Assembly (NCBI GenBank): GCA_001986395.2 | Contig: MQVO02000008.1 | Location: forward strand, 930,001-994,000 | Direction of reading: 5' to 3' | Length of the DNA stretch: 64,000 nucleotides | Source of the DNA: Irpex lacteus | Lineage: Eukaryota > Basidiomycota > Agaricomycetes > Polyporales > Irpicaceae | Shown here: piece by piece, positions 46,652 through 58,000 of the stretch | How the letters are laid out: the number at the start of each line of letters is the position of its first letter | Numbering within the stretch: the first letter of the stretch is position 1 | Position numbers and translations under genes: made by a program | The notes under the pieces: generated by a model | Databases searched by the model: none | Told to the model about the DNA's origin: nothing | The model's input: the letters and a program-made list of their open reading frames with translations, nothing else

Positions 46652-49619
46652 TGTGACGGTTGTCTGGTATAAAGTTCCTCTCTTCGAATATCTCTTGAAT
46701 TTCGCGCTTTATTTACTTTTGTTTACTCTACCTGTAGCCTGAGTCCGCCTCATGGCATCCTCATGTACATAGTACAAAAGAGCTGGACGGGTAGTAGAAT
46801 CGATATCTTCTCTGCTCACACCCCGTCTTCGCTGGAGCCGTAGCTCGCGAAGGCCTCGAGAAAGGCGATCATCTCTTTCCCACCGTTGTGTACGTCTTCG
46901 AACAGACGCACGACGATCTTGCCTTAACAGGCAAACTAACTGAATCAACACCTCTGGTTCCTGGCGTCCGCCGGACGACTCACGGTCGACTCTCCAGCTC
47001 GGTGACCGCTCCCGTCGAGCGTCACAGAGGTGGACACACTGGGAACTCGACCGTACCGGCCGACACCACCACCATCTATTCATTTATTCCACATCTTCTA
47101 ACACCATTGCTACCATAAACGAAGAAGTCGGCGACGACTCAGGCCGGAAGAAGGCCATCAACGAGTTCTTTAGCAGCTTACTTCTACGCTCTCAAGCTCG
47201 CTCTGACGAACGTCGCCGATCAGACAGCGCTCCTTCCCCGATGTCGCAAGGCGCAGCTTCGAGCAGCACGCAGTCAACAGGACCGTCGACTTCGCTGCAC
47301 AGCCTGCCAGGATCGTACGCGGAAAATTCCTTCGTGCTGGAATCGGAACAGCGCCGTCTTAACGCTATAGCGGAGGAGGATGAGGCACGATCTGAGCGAG
47401 ATCAGGAGGAAGTGGCACAGGAATTGGGTCTGGACGACCTAGACGACGACACGAGTACGTCGCAGAAATCGATGATTCAGAGATTAATCGATGGCTACTC
47501 GAAGGACACCGCGATGCGCATGAGCCTTCGAGCGGAGGTCACTCTACTGCTGAGCAAGAGGACTTGGCCGATCTCCGACATCGTTGACTACGGAGTCTCG
47601 AATACTCTCCCCGTCCGACCCCGTTTCTCCCTCACTCCAACCGCCGTACGCACCGTCGACAGGGTCTTCACAGGTCTACAGACTCTGTTAGCATCTCTAG
47701 CAGCAGAGCTCCCTCGACGCCGCGCGTTAAACAACCACCACTACCGACTTGACCCTTACGGAGACCTCTTGCCAGTACTCAGAGGAGCTAACTCCCTCGA
47801 GGAACTCTTCGGAGCGTGGGAAGTCCTACACGAACGGTTGCAGAAAGGCTCCAGGTTCGTTAAGAAGTACCTCGAAGAGTCTCAGGGCCTCACGCCCTCT
47901 TCGCCTGCGTCAACGGCATCCGGTGTTTATGCATCGTTCGAGGAAGACGTCCCAGTCGCTCACCGGATCAGGGAATATAAGGCTAAAGTACCCAACCACG
48001 GCAGGAACGTAGACGAGGACGTGCGACCCCACCTTCTCGAGCCGGGACTACCTTTAGACGAGGTCGTGGAGCTTCCCCTCCAAGTACAGAGAGCGTTCCC
48101 GCCTCGTGAACCGGAGGAGGCTCCGCGGGCATTCTCTTACAACTCGAAGGGCGCACGTGAAGACGTCTCTTACATTAACCGCACTAGCTTCCACCCTAAC
48201 TTCGCTCTCGCTCCTCCTCCAGAGGAAGTTGAGTCCGCCAGCTCCGCTGGCTCCAGGAGGCGACGTTCTAAAGGCAAGGAGAAGGAACGAGTAGTCTCGT
48301 TTATGGAACCTGATGAGACGAGCACCGCCCGACCTGCGTTCGTGTCACGACCTCCTCAACGAGACCCAGCTCCGCCATCCAACTCCCCGACCACGACGTT
48401 CCAGAGGGAAGCCTCTCCTGCAGTGGCTCCGCAGAACTACATGTCTTTGGCGCAAGCCCCAGACGTTAATGCAGGCAACTTCTTGCACGGAATCGCTTCA
48501 GCTAGCGCGCCTCCTCGAGCCCCTACTATTCGGAGGGAGACTAGACCTTCGCCTCTCGCGTCTGGTCCCCCTGAGTTCGACATCGTCACTCCAGGAGCCG
48601 CAGCAGCTCTCGCTACCCCTGGAGTAGCTTACGCCGCTCCTCCTGTAGTGGCAAGAGAGACGGAGTCTGTCTCCTCTTACCGACGTGAATTCGCGCCTGT
48701 GGTCAACGTCTCCTCAGCTAACGCCTACGAGAGGAGAGCCTCGCGAAGGGAAGTTGCTGACGAAGATTCTCAGACAGCTACGGCCACTCGTCAGGAGACA
48801 CAGGTGAGGGCGAGTTCGAGCTCCACCTACCGAGCGCCGCCTCCAGACGACCCCGACGACCCTCGAGGTCCAGGGGGATCTCAGGGACCCGGGGGACCAG
48901 GAGGGCCGCCTCCACCAGGAGGTCCAAGAGGTCCAGGTTGGCCAGGAGGGCCAGGAGGAGGACCACCAGGACCAGGTGGAGGAGGACCACCGGGGCCAGG
49001 TGGGCCAGGAGGCCCTGGAGGAGGACCACCGGGACCAGGACGACCAGGAGGCCAAGGGGGAGGACCACCAGGGTACGGAGGGCCAGGAGGGCCAGGTTGG
49101 CCCCTCTTCGCCGGTGCACCGGGACCGCCTGGACCACCAGGTCCGCCTGGCGGGCCCGGAGGACCAGGAGGAGGCTGGGTGCCTCAAATGAACGGTCAGT
49201 GGGACGCACAGTTCCAACAACCCTCTGTCATGGTGCCTCAGATCAAGCTTGGCCAGACGGTCACGGACGCGATACCCTTATGGGACGGCGGCGGCACTAC
49301 GGCCCTACGTTGGTTCGCGAGCGTACAGGAGTTCGCAGGAACGGGGGGCTATATCCCTTACCAGCTGGGCTACTACCTTTGGAGTCGTCTCAAAGAGGGC
49401 TCTGCGGTGCGTGACTGGTTCCAGACGCTTACTCCCGACTGGAAGGCGTGGATGCGTCGATACTACCAGAATTTTCTGGCTGGCGTCGAACTTCTCTTTC
49501 TAGGCGACACTTGGAAGCAAGACAGGAGCTCTGAGTACGCCGTCCAGAGCTTCCGTCAAGTAGGGCACGGAAGAGAGAGTCCCTCGAAATTCATACAACG
49601 CCGCCTTCTCTACACGCGT
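46652..49619 (+). mobile_element. Ty3/gypsy-like retrotransposon element 1 (5' LTR/leader and partial gag)
   Basis: Starts with TGTGACGG directly at the break in the DUF6533 gene, consistent with a TG-start LTR. The LTR end and primer-binding site could not be fixed by eye. The gag frame begins at 47,241. The element is interrupted at 49,620 by the LTR of element 2; its protease and RT parts are not in the window. Confidence 0.65.
47241..49619 (+). CDS. Gag-like protein of element 1, C-terminally truncated
   Basis: About 790 codons of an uninterrupted frame from ATG 47,241. N-terminal acidic and helical region (LNAIAEEDEARSERDQEEVA), a middle rich in Pro, Ala and Ser, then a collagen-like Gly-Pro-Pro tract at about 48,860-49,190. 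The capsid-like core follows: LWDGGGTTALRWFASVQEF, GYYLWSRLKEGSAVRDWF and SEYAVQSFRQVGHGRESPSK, ending FIQRRLLYTR. This core resembles Gag proteins of basidiomycete Ty3/gypsy elements with Gly/Pro-rich linkers. The last residues before the stop at 49,640 come from the inserted LTR of element 2, so the natural C-terminus and any zinc knuckle are missing. Confidence 0.75.
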
Positions 49620-49759
49620 TGTAACGCCATTACTTTGTAATAGGTTAGTTACATGAGCAAGCTTACTGCTAAAGAACCTCAGACTTTGGTATCGTAAGAC
49701 TACGCATCACCACTATGCTACGCAGTGCTTTGAAAAGACCACACACAGCCCGTGTAAGC

Positions 49760-50030
49760 CTCAGAAGACCTTGCACAGTCAATGCACAGTCAAAGTAGGC
49801 CTCAGAAAACACTGCACAGTCAATGCACAGCCCAGGACACCCTGCACAGTCAATGCACAGTCAGCAAGAGCTTCGGAATGCATTGCACAGCCAATGCACA
49901 GTCCAGGGCACATTGCACAGCAACTGCATAGTCAATGCTATGTCCCAAGACACTTCACACAGTCAAAAGCACAGTCAGGCTATGCACTCGTCACCATGCT
50001 AGATGCTTCACATTTACTGTGCACAGCACA
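49760..50030 (+). repeat. Short direct repeats in the U3 region of the LTR
   Basis: Many imperfect copies of TGCACAGTCAATGCACAG separated by short variable spacers, upstream of the TATA box. The position and clustering are like enhancer repeats in retroelement U3 regions. Confidence 0.7.
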
Positions 50031-50093
50031 GATACGGCCATTGTAGTTACCGATTCACGAGGCTATGCTAGTAGATACCTGTCTTCCTGTACA

Positions 50094-50101
50094 TATAAAT
50101 A
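50094..50101 (+). promoter_or_regulatory. TATA box of the element 2 LTR
   Basis: TATAAATA followed by AGAGGGGCC, placed after the U3 repeats and about 590 bp before the LTR end. A likely Pol II promoter for the retrotransposon transcript. Confidence 0.6.
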
Positions 50102-50690
50102 GAGGGGCCTTTCTGCCCCAAAATCTCATGCAACTTTTACCGATCTAGTCAAGTAGGAAACAGTCAGTCGTACGTTAACGTATATAGCTTAGGTGTAACT
50201 CCACGAGCGGGTTAGCCTTTCAGAACTCCTTGGTTGACTTGGTAGCTATCACGTAAGTAGGCACTCATCAGGCGCACAAGAGCTGCGAAGGGAGCTGTCT
50301 ATTACGCTGCTAGTATCAAGTTACTCGTGAGGATTCAGCCGTATCCGATTCCGTACAAGGTACCGTCTCGTATTAGTCTAAGTCAGTCAAACGCTAGGTT
50401 ATTCTCCAGTCTTTATTCTCTCACTCTACTCTCTACTCTTACACTCTACACTCAACTCTACAACCCACATTCCCATAGTCTATAGTTCCTGTCTAAACGT
50501 CTTTCACTCCCCAACACGAACGACCGGGATAGATCGACTTAACGTCTGGTCCATCGACTCTCGGCAGAAGAGATAGGTCTGCGAAACATAGATAGTACTC
50601 TGACCTTCGTGCATGACACTTACCGCGTCTTAGTCGTCTTACGTATCCCAGACCGCCGCACTAGCAATCTCATTTTCTGATCTCGACATC

Positions 50691-50707
50691 TGGAGCCCAC
50701 CGCGAGG
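50691..50707 (+). other. Candidate primer-binding site
   Basis: TGGAGCCCACCGCGAGG begins two bases after the LTR end. TGG is complementary to the CCA end of a tRNA. The tRNA was not identified. Confidence 0.6.
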
Positions 50708-50746
50708 GCAGAGAAAGATTACAGTTAAGGAAATCATAGACTCGAC

Positions 50747-51655
50747 TTGTATATGAGCAGTGCAGGATCACTGTCCATATCAAGTCTACCATCGACACCA
50801 ACCAGTATTTCAACACCAACTACACCTACATCCAGGTCATCGGCATCCAATATGGGTACGATACCACCACTATCAGTTACGGATATGCCTTTCCTAGGAA
50901 TGAAGGGAGCACCCAAGAAGTTCAAAGGAAAGTCAGCCGAAGTTGATATTTTTCTCCGTCACTACGAGCGAATGATCCCAAAGTACAACCTGACTACTGA
51001 TAAGGAAAAGGTTGAGAATATTACGCAGTATTGCTCTAAGGCTGTGCGCCAGTTTATGGAAGGACTGTCCAGTTACCGAACTCCCAACTGGACTCAGTTT
51101 GCTAAAGACCTGCGGAAGTTCTACGAAGCTGATAAGGACTCACGCCGATATAAAGTGCGAGACTTAGAAAACTTTGTGATCACTAGCCGAGCGAAGGAAC
51201 CATTTGCCCATCAAGCAGCATGGATGAAGTATAACCGTGAATTTATTCGTATATCAGGATGGCTCGAGGCCAAAGGCAAGATTGATAAGGAAGAGCGAGC
51301 AATTTACTTTTGGAAAGGAATTCCCCGTCGCTTCCGAGATCGCATAGAACTTCGCCTCATGAGTTCCAAGCCTGATCACGATTTAGACACACCCTTTGCT
51401 GTAGCCGATGTGGTTAAAGCAGCAGAAACCCTACTCAAACGAGACCGTTTCGATAACGATAGATTACCCTCTGATTCTGAAGACAGCGAGTCTGATACTT
51501 CTGATTCATCATCTGATTCCGAAAGCGAGAGCAGTGATGATGAGAAAGTTAAAGTAACTGTCAAGAAGAAACTTAGGAAAGCGCACTCTAAGGAAAAAGA
51601 GAAGCCAGTTCGCAAAACCTTATGGATCAGTCGAATATCCTATAATGTATATGCA
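50747..51655 (+). CDS. Gag of element 2, part 1 (before the foldback insertion)
   Basis: ATG at 50,747, then a Ser/Thr/Pro-rich head and a capsid-like domain: FKGKSAEVDIFLRHYERMIP, KYNLTTDKEKVENITQYCSK, YRTPNWTQFAKDLRKFYEAD and RRFRDRIELRLMSSKPDHDL. A Ser/Asp/Glu-rich linker and a basic patch follow. The native frame runs to about 51,647; the few codons after that are foldback sequence. The same frame resumes at 55,078, so this and the next entry are one disrupted reading frame. Confidence 0.8.
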
Positions 51656-52369
51656 AACCAGGGGTCATAACTACCCTGATTCATGTGTCAGCCGACGCCA
51701 CCCGAATAACATATAGATTATATACAAACCAACGTATGATTTGTAGCATACTTTATTTGTAAATCAATATTACAAGCTGTATATGATTTGATACAGTTCT
51801 GTCAGGTTATATACAAATCAATTGCAGTTAATGTGGCTTCTTGGATCTGTCATGAAGATGACTCTTGTATTTGTATCTCAGCTCATAGTCCAGCATTGTT
51901 TTTCCTAAACTCCATGAATTCTGGCCTGTTTATATGTGAACCGGATTATATTGTTTGCACACTACATATGTAAACCAAAGTATATTGTACTCACACTATA
52001 AGTGTAGATTGAATCTATGAACAGTATATATATGTATATAGATAGTGTTACTGCAGTTGAAGATCTTTACCATCACGTTATATGATTAATTTACCTATAT
52101 ATCATGTATGATGGAGCTACATTCAAGAGTACACAAGTACTAATTCATCCTTGGCTTCTAATTACTGTGAACAGCAACAGAGCTGTTTTGCATATAGTAT
52201 GTGTGACGGACTTGCATATAATATATGTAACCGGTTTGCATACAAGTTAAGTCACTGGTTTATATACAACATGAGTGACTAATCTGCATATATCTGTAAT
52301 TGGCATGAATAGAGTGTATAGAGCATGTCTGGGCAAATTTTGGAGCTTATCAGATGGTGGCTTGATATG

Positions 52370-53290
52370 GATCTTCATGGGGGTGCCTGAAAATGTGGCC
52401 AGGCTGATCTAGGGTGAAGGGTGGGCCCTAATAACAATCAGAGACATTTATCCTAGCCCTATGTAGTGTACTGACAAGGATCAAAAGGAATTTTGATGAT
52501 AGCTTCACTGGTGGGGGAGATATGACCCATGTGCTCCTCCTCCCCTCCCTCTCCCAAAAAAGCGCCTCCAGCAGCTTGCAGCTTTAATGAGGGGCTTTAT
52601 CAAACATTCATAATTATATTTGAGTGTCTTTTACACGTCCTGATGTAGTTTTCAGGCCTCAATCACGTGTCTAGATAGAGATCTGCAGGGCTGTGCCTGA
52701 CACTGTGGCCAGGCTGATCAGGGAGGAATGGATGGTCCAAATAATGATCTGGAGCCTGTTTTCTAATGTCCCATACCATATCTAGAGTATACAAAAGGAA
52801 CTGGGACAATATCTTTACTGGTGGGCGAGATCTGGACCATGTGCTCCTCCTCCCCTGGACCCCTCCCAAAAGTCGCGCTATTGTAGGCGGATGATTGATG
52901 GGGGGCCTTAGATACTTTAGGACATTGTTCCAGAGTATATAAGACACGTCTGTGCCATTTTTTGAATTCCCCAGAGCGTGTCTTCATATAGCAATCAACT
53001 GGTCACATGACACTGTGGCCAGCTCTCTACAGGCAGGATGGGAGACTCTGGCAATGAACTGAGCTTCGGATATACGTTCCCCATATTCCCCTAATATTAT
53101 TCAGAAGGAATTTCGATGGTAGCTACTCTAGGGGTGGCTCAGTGAGGATGTCTTCCTCCTCCTCCTCCTCCCCTCCAAAAAGCGTCCTCCCATGGATCAC
53201 ACACTCAGGGGAGGGCCCAAATAACACTTGAACAATGTTACCTGACATATAGGGCATATGTGTGCCAGGTTTCAGCCCTCCCCCATCATT
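52370..53290 (+). repeat. Three ~310-bp tandem repeats in the left arm of the foldback element
   Basis: Units starting near 52,385, 52,692 and 53,003 share, in order, TGTGGCCAG, AAAAGGAA or AGAAGGAA, GGTGGG/GGTGGC, a CTCCTCCTCCCCT tract, CAAAAA-GCG and GGGC--A. Mirror copies lie in the right arm at about 53,430-54,350. Confidence 0.75.
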
Positions 53291-53429
53291 ATTACCCACC
53301 CTAGAGCGTTCACAGCACTGATATACACTGGCAGAGACACAAGTGAGACAATGCATCCAAGTACATGACTGTGACATATGTAACCTAACCCTGTGTTCTG
53401 CACTGTATAATGCATGGGGGAGGAAGTAT

Positions 53430-54350
53430 TGATAGGGGGAGCCTGAAACCTGGCACACATATGCCCTATATGTCAGGTAACATTGTTCAAGTGTTATTTG
53501 GGCCCTCCCCTGAGTGTGTGATCCATGGGAGGACGCTTTTTGGAGGGGAGGAGGAGGAGGAGGAAGACATCCTCACTGAGCCACCCCTAGAGTAGCTACC
53601 ATCGAAATTCCTTCTGAATAATATTAGGGGAATATGGGGAACGTATATCCGAAGCTCAGTTCATTGCCAGAGTCTCCCATCCTGCCTGTAGAGAGCTGGC
53701 CACAGTGTCATGTGACCAGTTGATTGCTATATGAAGACACGCTCTGGGGAATTCAAAAAATGGCACAGACGTGTCTTATATACTCTGGAACAATGTCCTA
53801 AAATATCTAAGGCCCCCCATCAATCATCCGCCTACAATAGCGCGACTTTTGGGAGGGGTCCAGGGGAGGAGGAGCACATGGTCCAGATCTCGCCCACCAG
53901 TAAAGATATTGTCCCAGTTCCTTTTGTATACTCTAGATATGGTATGGGACATTAGAAAACAGGCTCCAGATCATTATTTGGACCATCCATTCCTCCCTGA
54001 TCAGCCTGGCCACAGTGTCAGGCACAGCCCTGCAGATCTCTATCTAGACACGTGATTGAGGCCTGAAAACTACATCAGGACGTGTAAAAGACACTCAAAT
54101 ATAATTATGAATGTTTGATAAAGCCCCTCATTAAAGCTGCAAGCTGCTGGAGGCGCTTTTTTGGGAGAGGGAGGGGAGGAGGAGCACATGGGTCATATCT
54201 CCCCCACCAGTGAAGCTATCATCAAAATTCCTTTTGATCCTTGTCAGTACACTACATAGGGCTAGGATAAATGTCTCTGATTGTTATTAGGGCCCACCCT
54301 TCACCCTAGATCAGCCTGGCCACATTTTCAGGCACCCCCATGAAGATCCA
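53430..54350 (-). repeat. Mirror set of the ~310-bp repeats in the right arm
   Basis: Reverse complement of the repeat set at 52,370-53,290, part of the palindrome. Confidence 0.75.
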
Positions 54351-55077
54351 TATCAAGCCACCATCTGATAAGCTCCAAAATTTGCCCAGACATGCTCTAT
54401 ACACTCTATTCATGCCAATTACAGATATATGCAGATTAGTCACTCATGTTGTATATAAACCAGTGACTTAACTTGTATGCAAACCGGTTACATATATTAT
54501 ATGCAAGTCCGTCACACATACTATATGCAAAACAGCTCTGTTGCTGTTCACAGTAATTAGAAGCCAAGGATGAATTAGTACTTGTGTACTCTTGAATGTA
54601 GTTCCATCATACATTATATATAGGTAAATTAATCATATAACGTGATGGTAAAGATCTTCAACTGCAGTAACACTATCTATATACATATATATACTGTTCA
54701 TAGATTCAATCTACACTTATAGTGTGAGTACAATATACTTTGGTTTACATATGTAGTGTGCAAACAATATAATCCGGTTCACATATAAACAGGCCAGAAT
54801 TCATGGAGTTTAGGAAAAACAATGCTGGACTATGAGCTGAGATACAAATACAAGAGTCATCTTCATGACAGATCCAAGAAGCCACATTAACTGCAATTGA
54901 TTTGTATATAACCTGACAGAACTGTATCAAATCATATACAGCTTGTAATATTGATTTACAAATAAAGTATGCTACAAATCATACGTTGGTTTGTATATAA
55001 TCTATATGTTATTCGGGTGGCGTCGGCTGACACATGAATCAGGGTAGTTATGACCCCTGGTTTGCATATATATAATG

Positions 55078-58000
55078 TATATTGGACTGAGAACCAACGC
55101 AAAACTCGCTTTCGCCTTCCAAAGAAGTCGCATTCTGTAAGCTCATCAGAGTCTGAAAGTGATACTGAATCGCATAAGTCCAAATCAGGATCTAGTACAC
55201 CGGCGAAGGGTAGTAAAACCCCAAGCGAGGATGATTTTGAGCACCTAATCTCTAGGCTTAGCAAAATGAGCATCCAAGATCCCGAATATGCCTCTGTATA
55301 CTTTAAGGCCTATCGAATTGATCCAATTATCAAAGAGTTAGTACCAACACCCAGTGAGCAGCGTCGTATATCACCCACGACTTCTGCCTCTGCACCACGC
55401 GAACGTCAGAGCTTTGAACGTGAACCTCCACCTCATATGTCAGGAGGATTCTCTACCCAGAACTGTTTCGGTTGCGGAAAGCAGGGCCATTCAATGAGAT
55501 TCTGTCCAGATCTTAGAGACTTAGCAAACAAAGGAGTTATTCGCTATGGAGCTAACAACCAGTGGGTTATGAGCAATGGCTCTTCCATTCGTCGTAATTT
55601 CCTTGGCGAACCTTTGACCGAAGCCATAGAACGGCTACAGAACTCTAGTAATCTTATAACAATTGATGACCAACCTGCCGAAGCTGACCTGACAGATGAT
55701 GAGGTTTACGCCATTCAGCATGACCAGAACCCCTACGCATTCTTCAAGGGAGACATCGAATATGAGGACCCAGACATGGCTGCATACCCAGTAGAGTCAT
55801 CCGACATGCGCATGAAAGCTAAGCGAGATAGGTTTCAAGGAGTAGTTCCTCCACCTCTCCGCAAAGATTCAGGTGCTCGTTATAAGGATAAGCAGAATCC
55901 GAACAAGGAGAATGTAGATCCCAGACCTAAGCCTACACCAAAGCCAGTTCCAGTCCCAGTCCCAGTTCGCCCCCATGAGGAAGACGTAAGAATGTTTGAC
56001 CCAGATAACGATAGCGATATCGAGGAAGATATTCCGCTCTCTCGTAAAAGCGCCCAACGAAAGCCGCCACCGGGTATTCGGCACGACCAGTTCAAACCGA
56101 AACCAGCGCCCAATCCTGCACCACGTGATGAACCAGCCAAGCGTCAGCCTCGCCAGTCGGAGATTCAAAGCCACGTTAACCCGAACACTGTCCTCGACAA
56201 GATGCTCAGTGCCCCTGTCAGTCTTCAGGTCGGTGAACTCATGGCTGTCTCTCGCGAAATGACTCAACGTATGCAGGATGTTCTGAGACTCAAGCAAGCA
56301 AAGGCACCAGCTGACACCAAACTAGCTACCGCCATCGAGTATCAGGAGGAGGAACCCACCACGGTCGCCGCTTTCATGCCTAAAACCAGAAGCCAGCTTA
56401 TTCGCCTCACGTTACATTGCAACGGAATTCCGATAGAGACTATCATTGATACCGGATCCATGCTTAACATATGCAGCAAGAAAACTTGGCTCAACTGTAT
56501 CAAGCAACCAGTCGACGTCACCCGCTCAATAGTCATGAACGATGCCAACGGAGGCGAAGGAACTCTATCAGGATTCCTAGCCGAAGTCCCGTTACGCTGT
56601 GGAGACGTTTTAACCTTTGCAAACATGTACATCGGCGAACACGCACCATTCGACTTGCTTCTCGGAAGACCATGGCAAAGAGGAAACTTCATTACGATAG
56701 ACGAGCGACGAGAAGGAACGTTTCTGGTGTTCAAGGATCAAGACTTGAATAGCCAGTGGGAAATGCTAGTTGCAGGAGAAACACGATCACCTCCCGATAT
56801 TTATGACGAGTTTTACTCACATCAGAGGCAAAGAATTCAGAAGGTCCGTATTAGCGAAGCCTACCTATCTATGCACTCAGCAGACTCAACTCATGCTCGG
56901 ATTGAGGAGATCAAAGATGATGAAAACCCTGCAACAGCCACCGAACCAGTCCAGAGTTTACCCAACGATCCAGTTGACGAAAACAAGAAACACAAAGCAG
57001 AAGTACTTGAATCAGCCCTATTGGCACTAGATGTCCCAATAGGACTAGTCGAACATGAACTCCAGAACTTCATGCTCAGTCCCGTCAGCCGATCCAGCAA
57101 TAAAACTCAAGACTCACCTACCAAAGAGCCCGCCAAGGTATTAGTCACACAGTCACAGGATCAGGAGCTCTCAGAGATCTTCAATTCTATGACTACGGAC
57201 GACACAGAACCACCGAATACTTCCACGTCAGCCACCGACAAGTCTAAGTCCCAAGCCATATCCAAGCAGTCACAAAGTCCCGAAATCAGTCTATCTACTG
57301 AAGATAAGAAAAGGTTAGAGACTCTGATAGAAAGCGAGCTTAACTGCGGTGGACTTACATTTAATCAGTGGATGCGAGGCGCCCAGAAATACCTGCGAGA
57401 ACTCTTTGAGGCCGATTTGCGCGCCATAAATGAAGGATGGGATATCTATGACGGTCCAGAAAGTCAGTACCTTAGTCGCCAAGACGATGAAAGGATGGCT
57501 TACGCACGTTCAGAGCACCGATGGGATATCTTGAACCAAGAACGACGTGTACTCGGACACTGGATGACTAAAGTTTCGAGCTGGACATACGAACGAGAAA
57601 GGCCGGGTATTAGTACAATAAAACAGCTCGCAGACACCGCCAGCCACTCACCGAAGTCCAAGCAACCCGAACTCGCGCTTGTACTTATGGGAAATACCCC
57701 GCCATCTCGCATAGACGACCTGCTCGATAACATCCGATCAAACTTACCCAAAGAGGCAATCGAAATTGAAACTCACCACGGTCACGCAAGCGCCCACGCT
57801 TTCCAGCCATGCGCAAAGTTCAGGACACCGCAGCACCAAGGATCTAGCTACCAAAGGTCAGGAAAAGTCAGTTGTGAACCACCCGTAGGGCGCAGAACTC
57901 ACCGGAATGCACAGCCAATGACCGACTCTTGCATTAAGGGGCCACCATCAATTAGACCTATCGGGAACCGATCGAGACGCAGGCGAGCTAAAGTAAATAA

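Larger units (their letters stand above)
49620..50688 (+). repeat. 5' LTR of element 2 (about 1,069 bp)
   Basis: Begins TGTAACGC exactly where the gag of element 1 stops making sense and ends CTCGACA two bases before a primer-binding-site-like TGGAGCCC, i.e. TG...CA boundaries. The 3' copy lies outside the window, so the boundaries are inferred from the ends alone. Confidence 0.75.
51648..55070. mobile_element. 3.42-kb palindromic foldback element inserted in gag
   Basis: Begins TATATGCAAACC and ends GGTTTGCATATA, flanked on both sides by TATAATG (51,641-51,647 and 55,071-55,077), a 7-bp target duplication. Left arm 51,648 to about 53,275 and right arm about 53,443 to 55,070 are reverse complements over about 1.63 kb with no net length difference and only scattered substitutions (for example near 52,105 against 54,612). 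The central spacer is about 167 bp. There is no transposase; open frames in the arms are mirror images and low quality. It is a non-autonomous, foldback-type DNA element of unassigned superfamily. Removing the insert and one duplication leaves the gag frame open. Confidence 0.9.

Noticed and set aside
48714..49220. Two overlapping minus-strand ORFs (Trp/Ser-rich and Leu/Val-rich)
   Set aside because: Both mirror the Gly-Pro repeat tract of the element 1 gag; low-complexity antisense shadows.
49760..50030. CRISPR-like array of short repeats
   Set aside because: Repeats are imperfect and irregularly spaced, lie in an LTR U3 region of a eukaryotic retrotransposon, and have no unique spacers of constant length.
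53123..53595. Identical ORFs on both strands around the palindrome centre
   Set aside because: Exact mirror duplicates caused by the inverted repeat, with no domain and poor composition.
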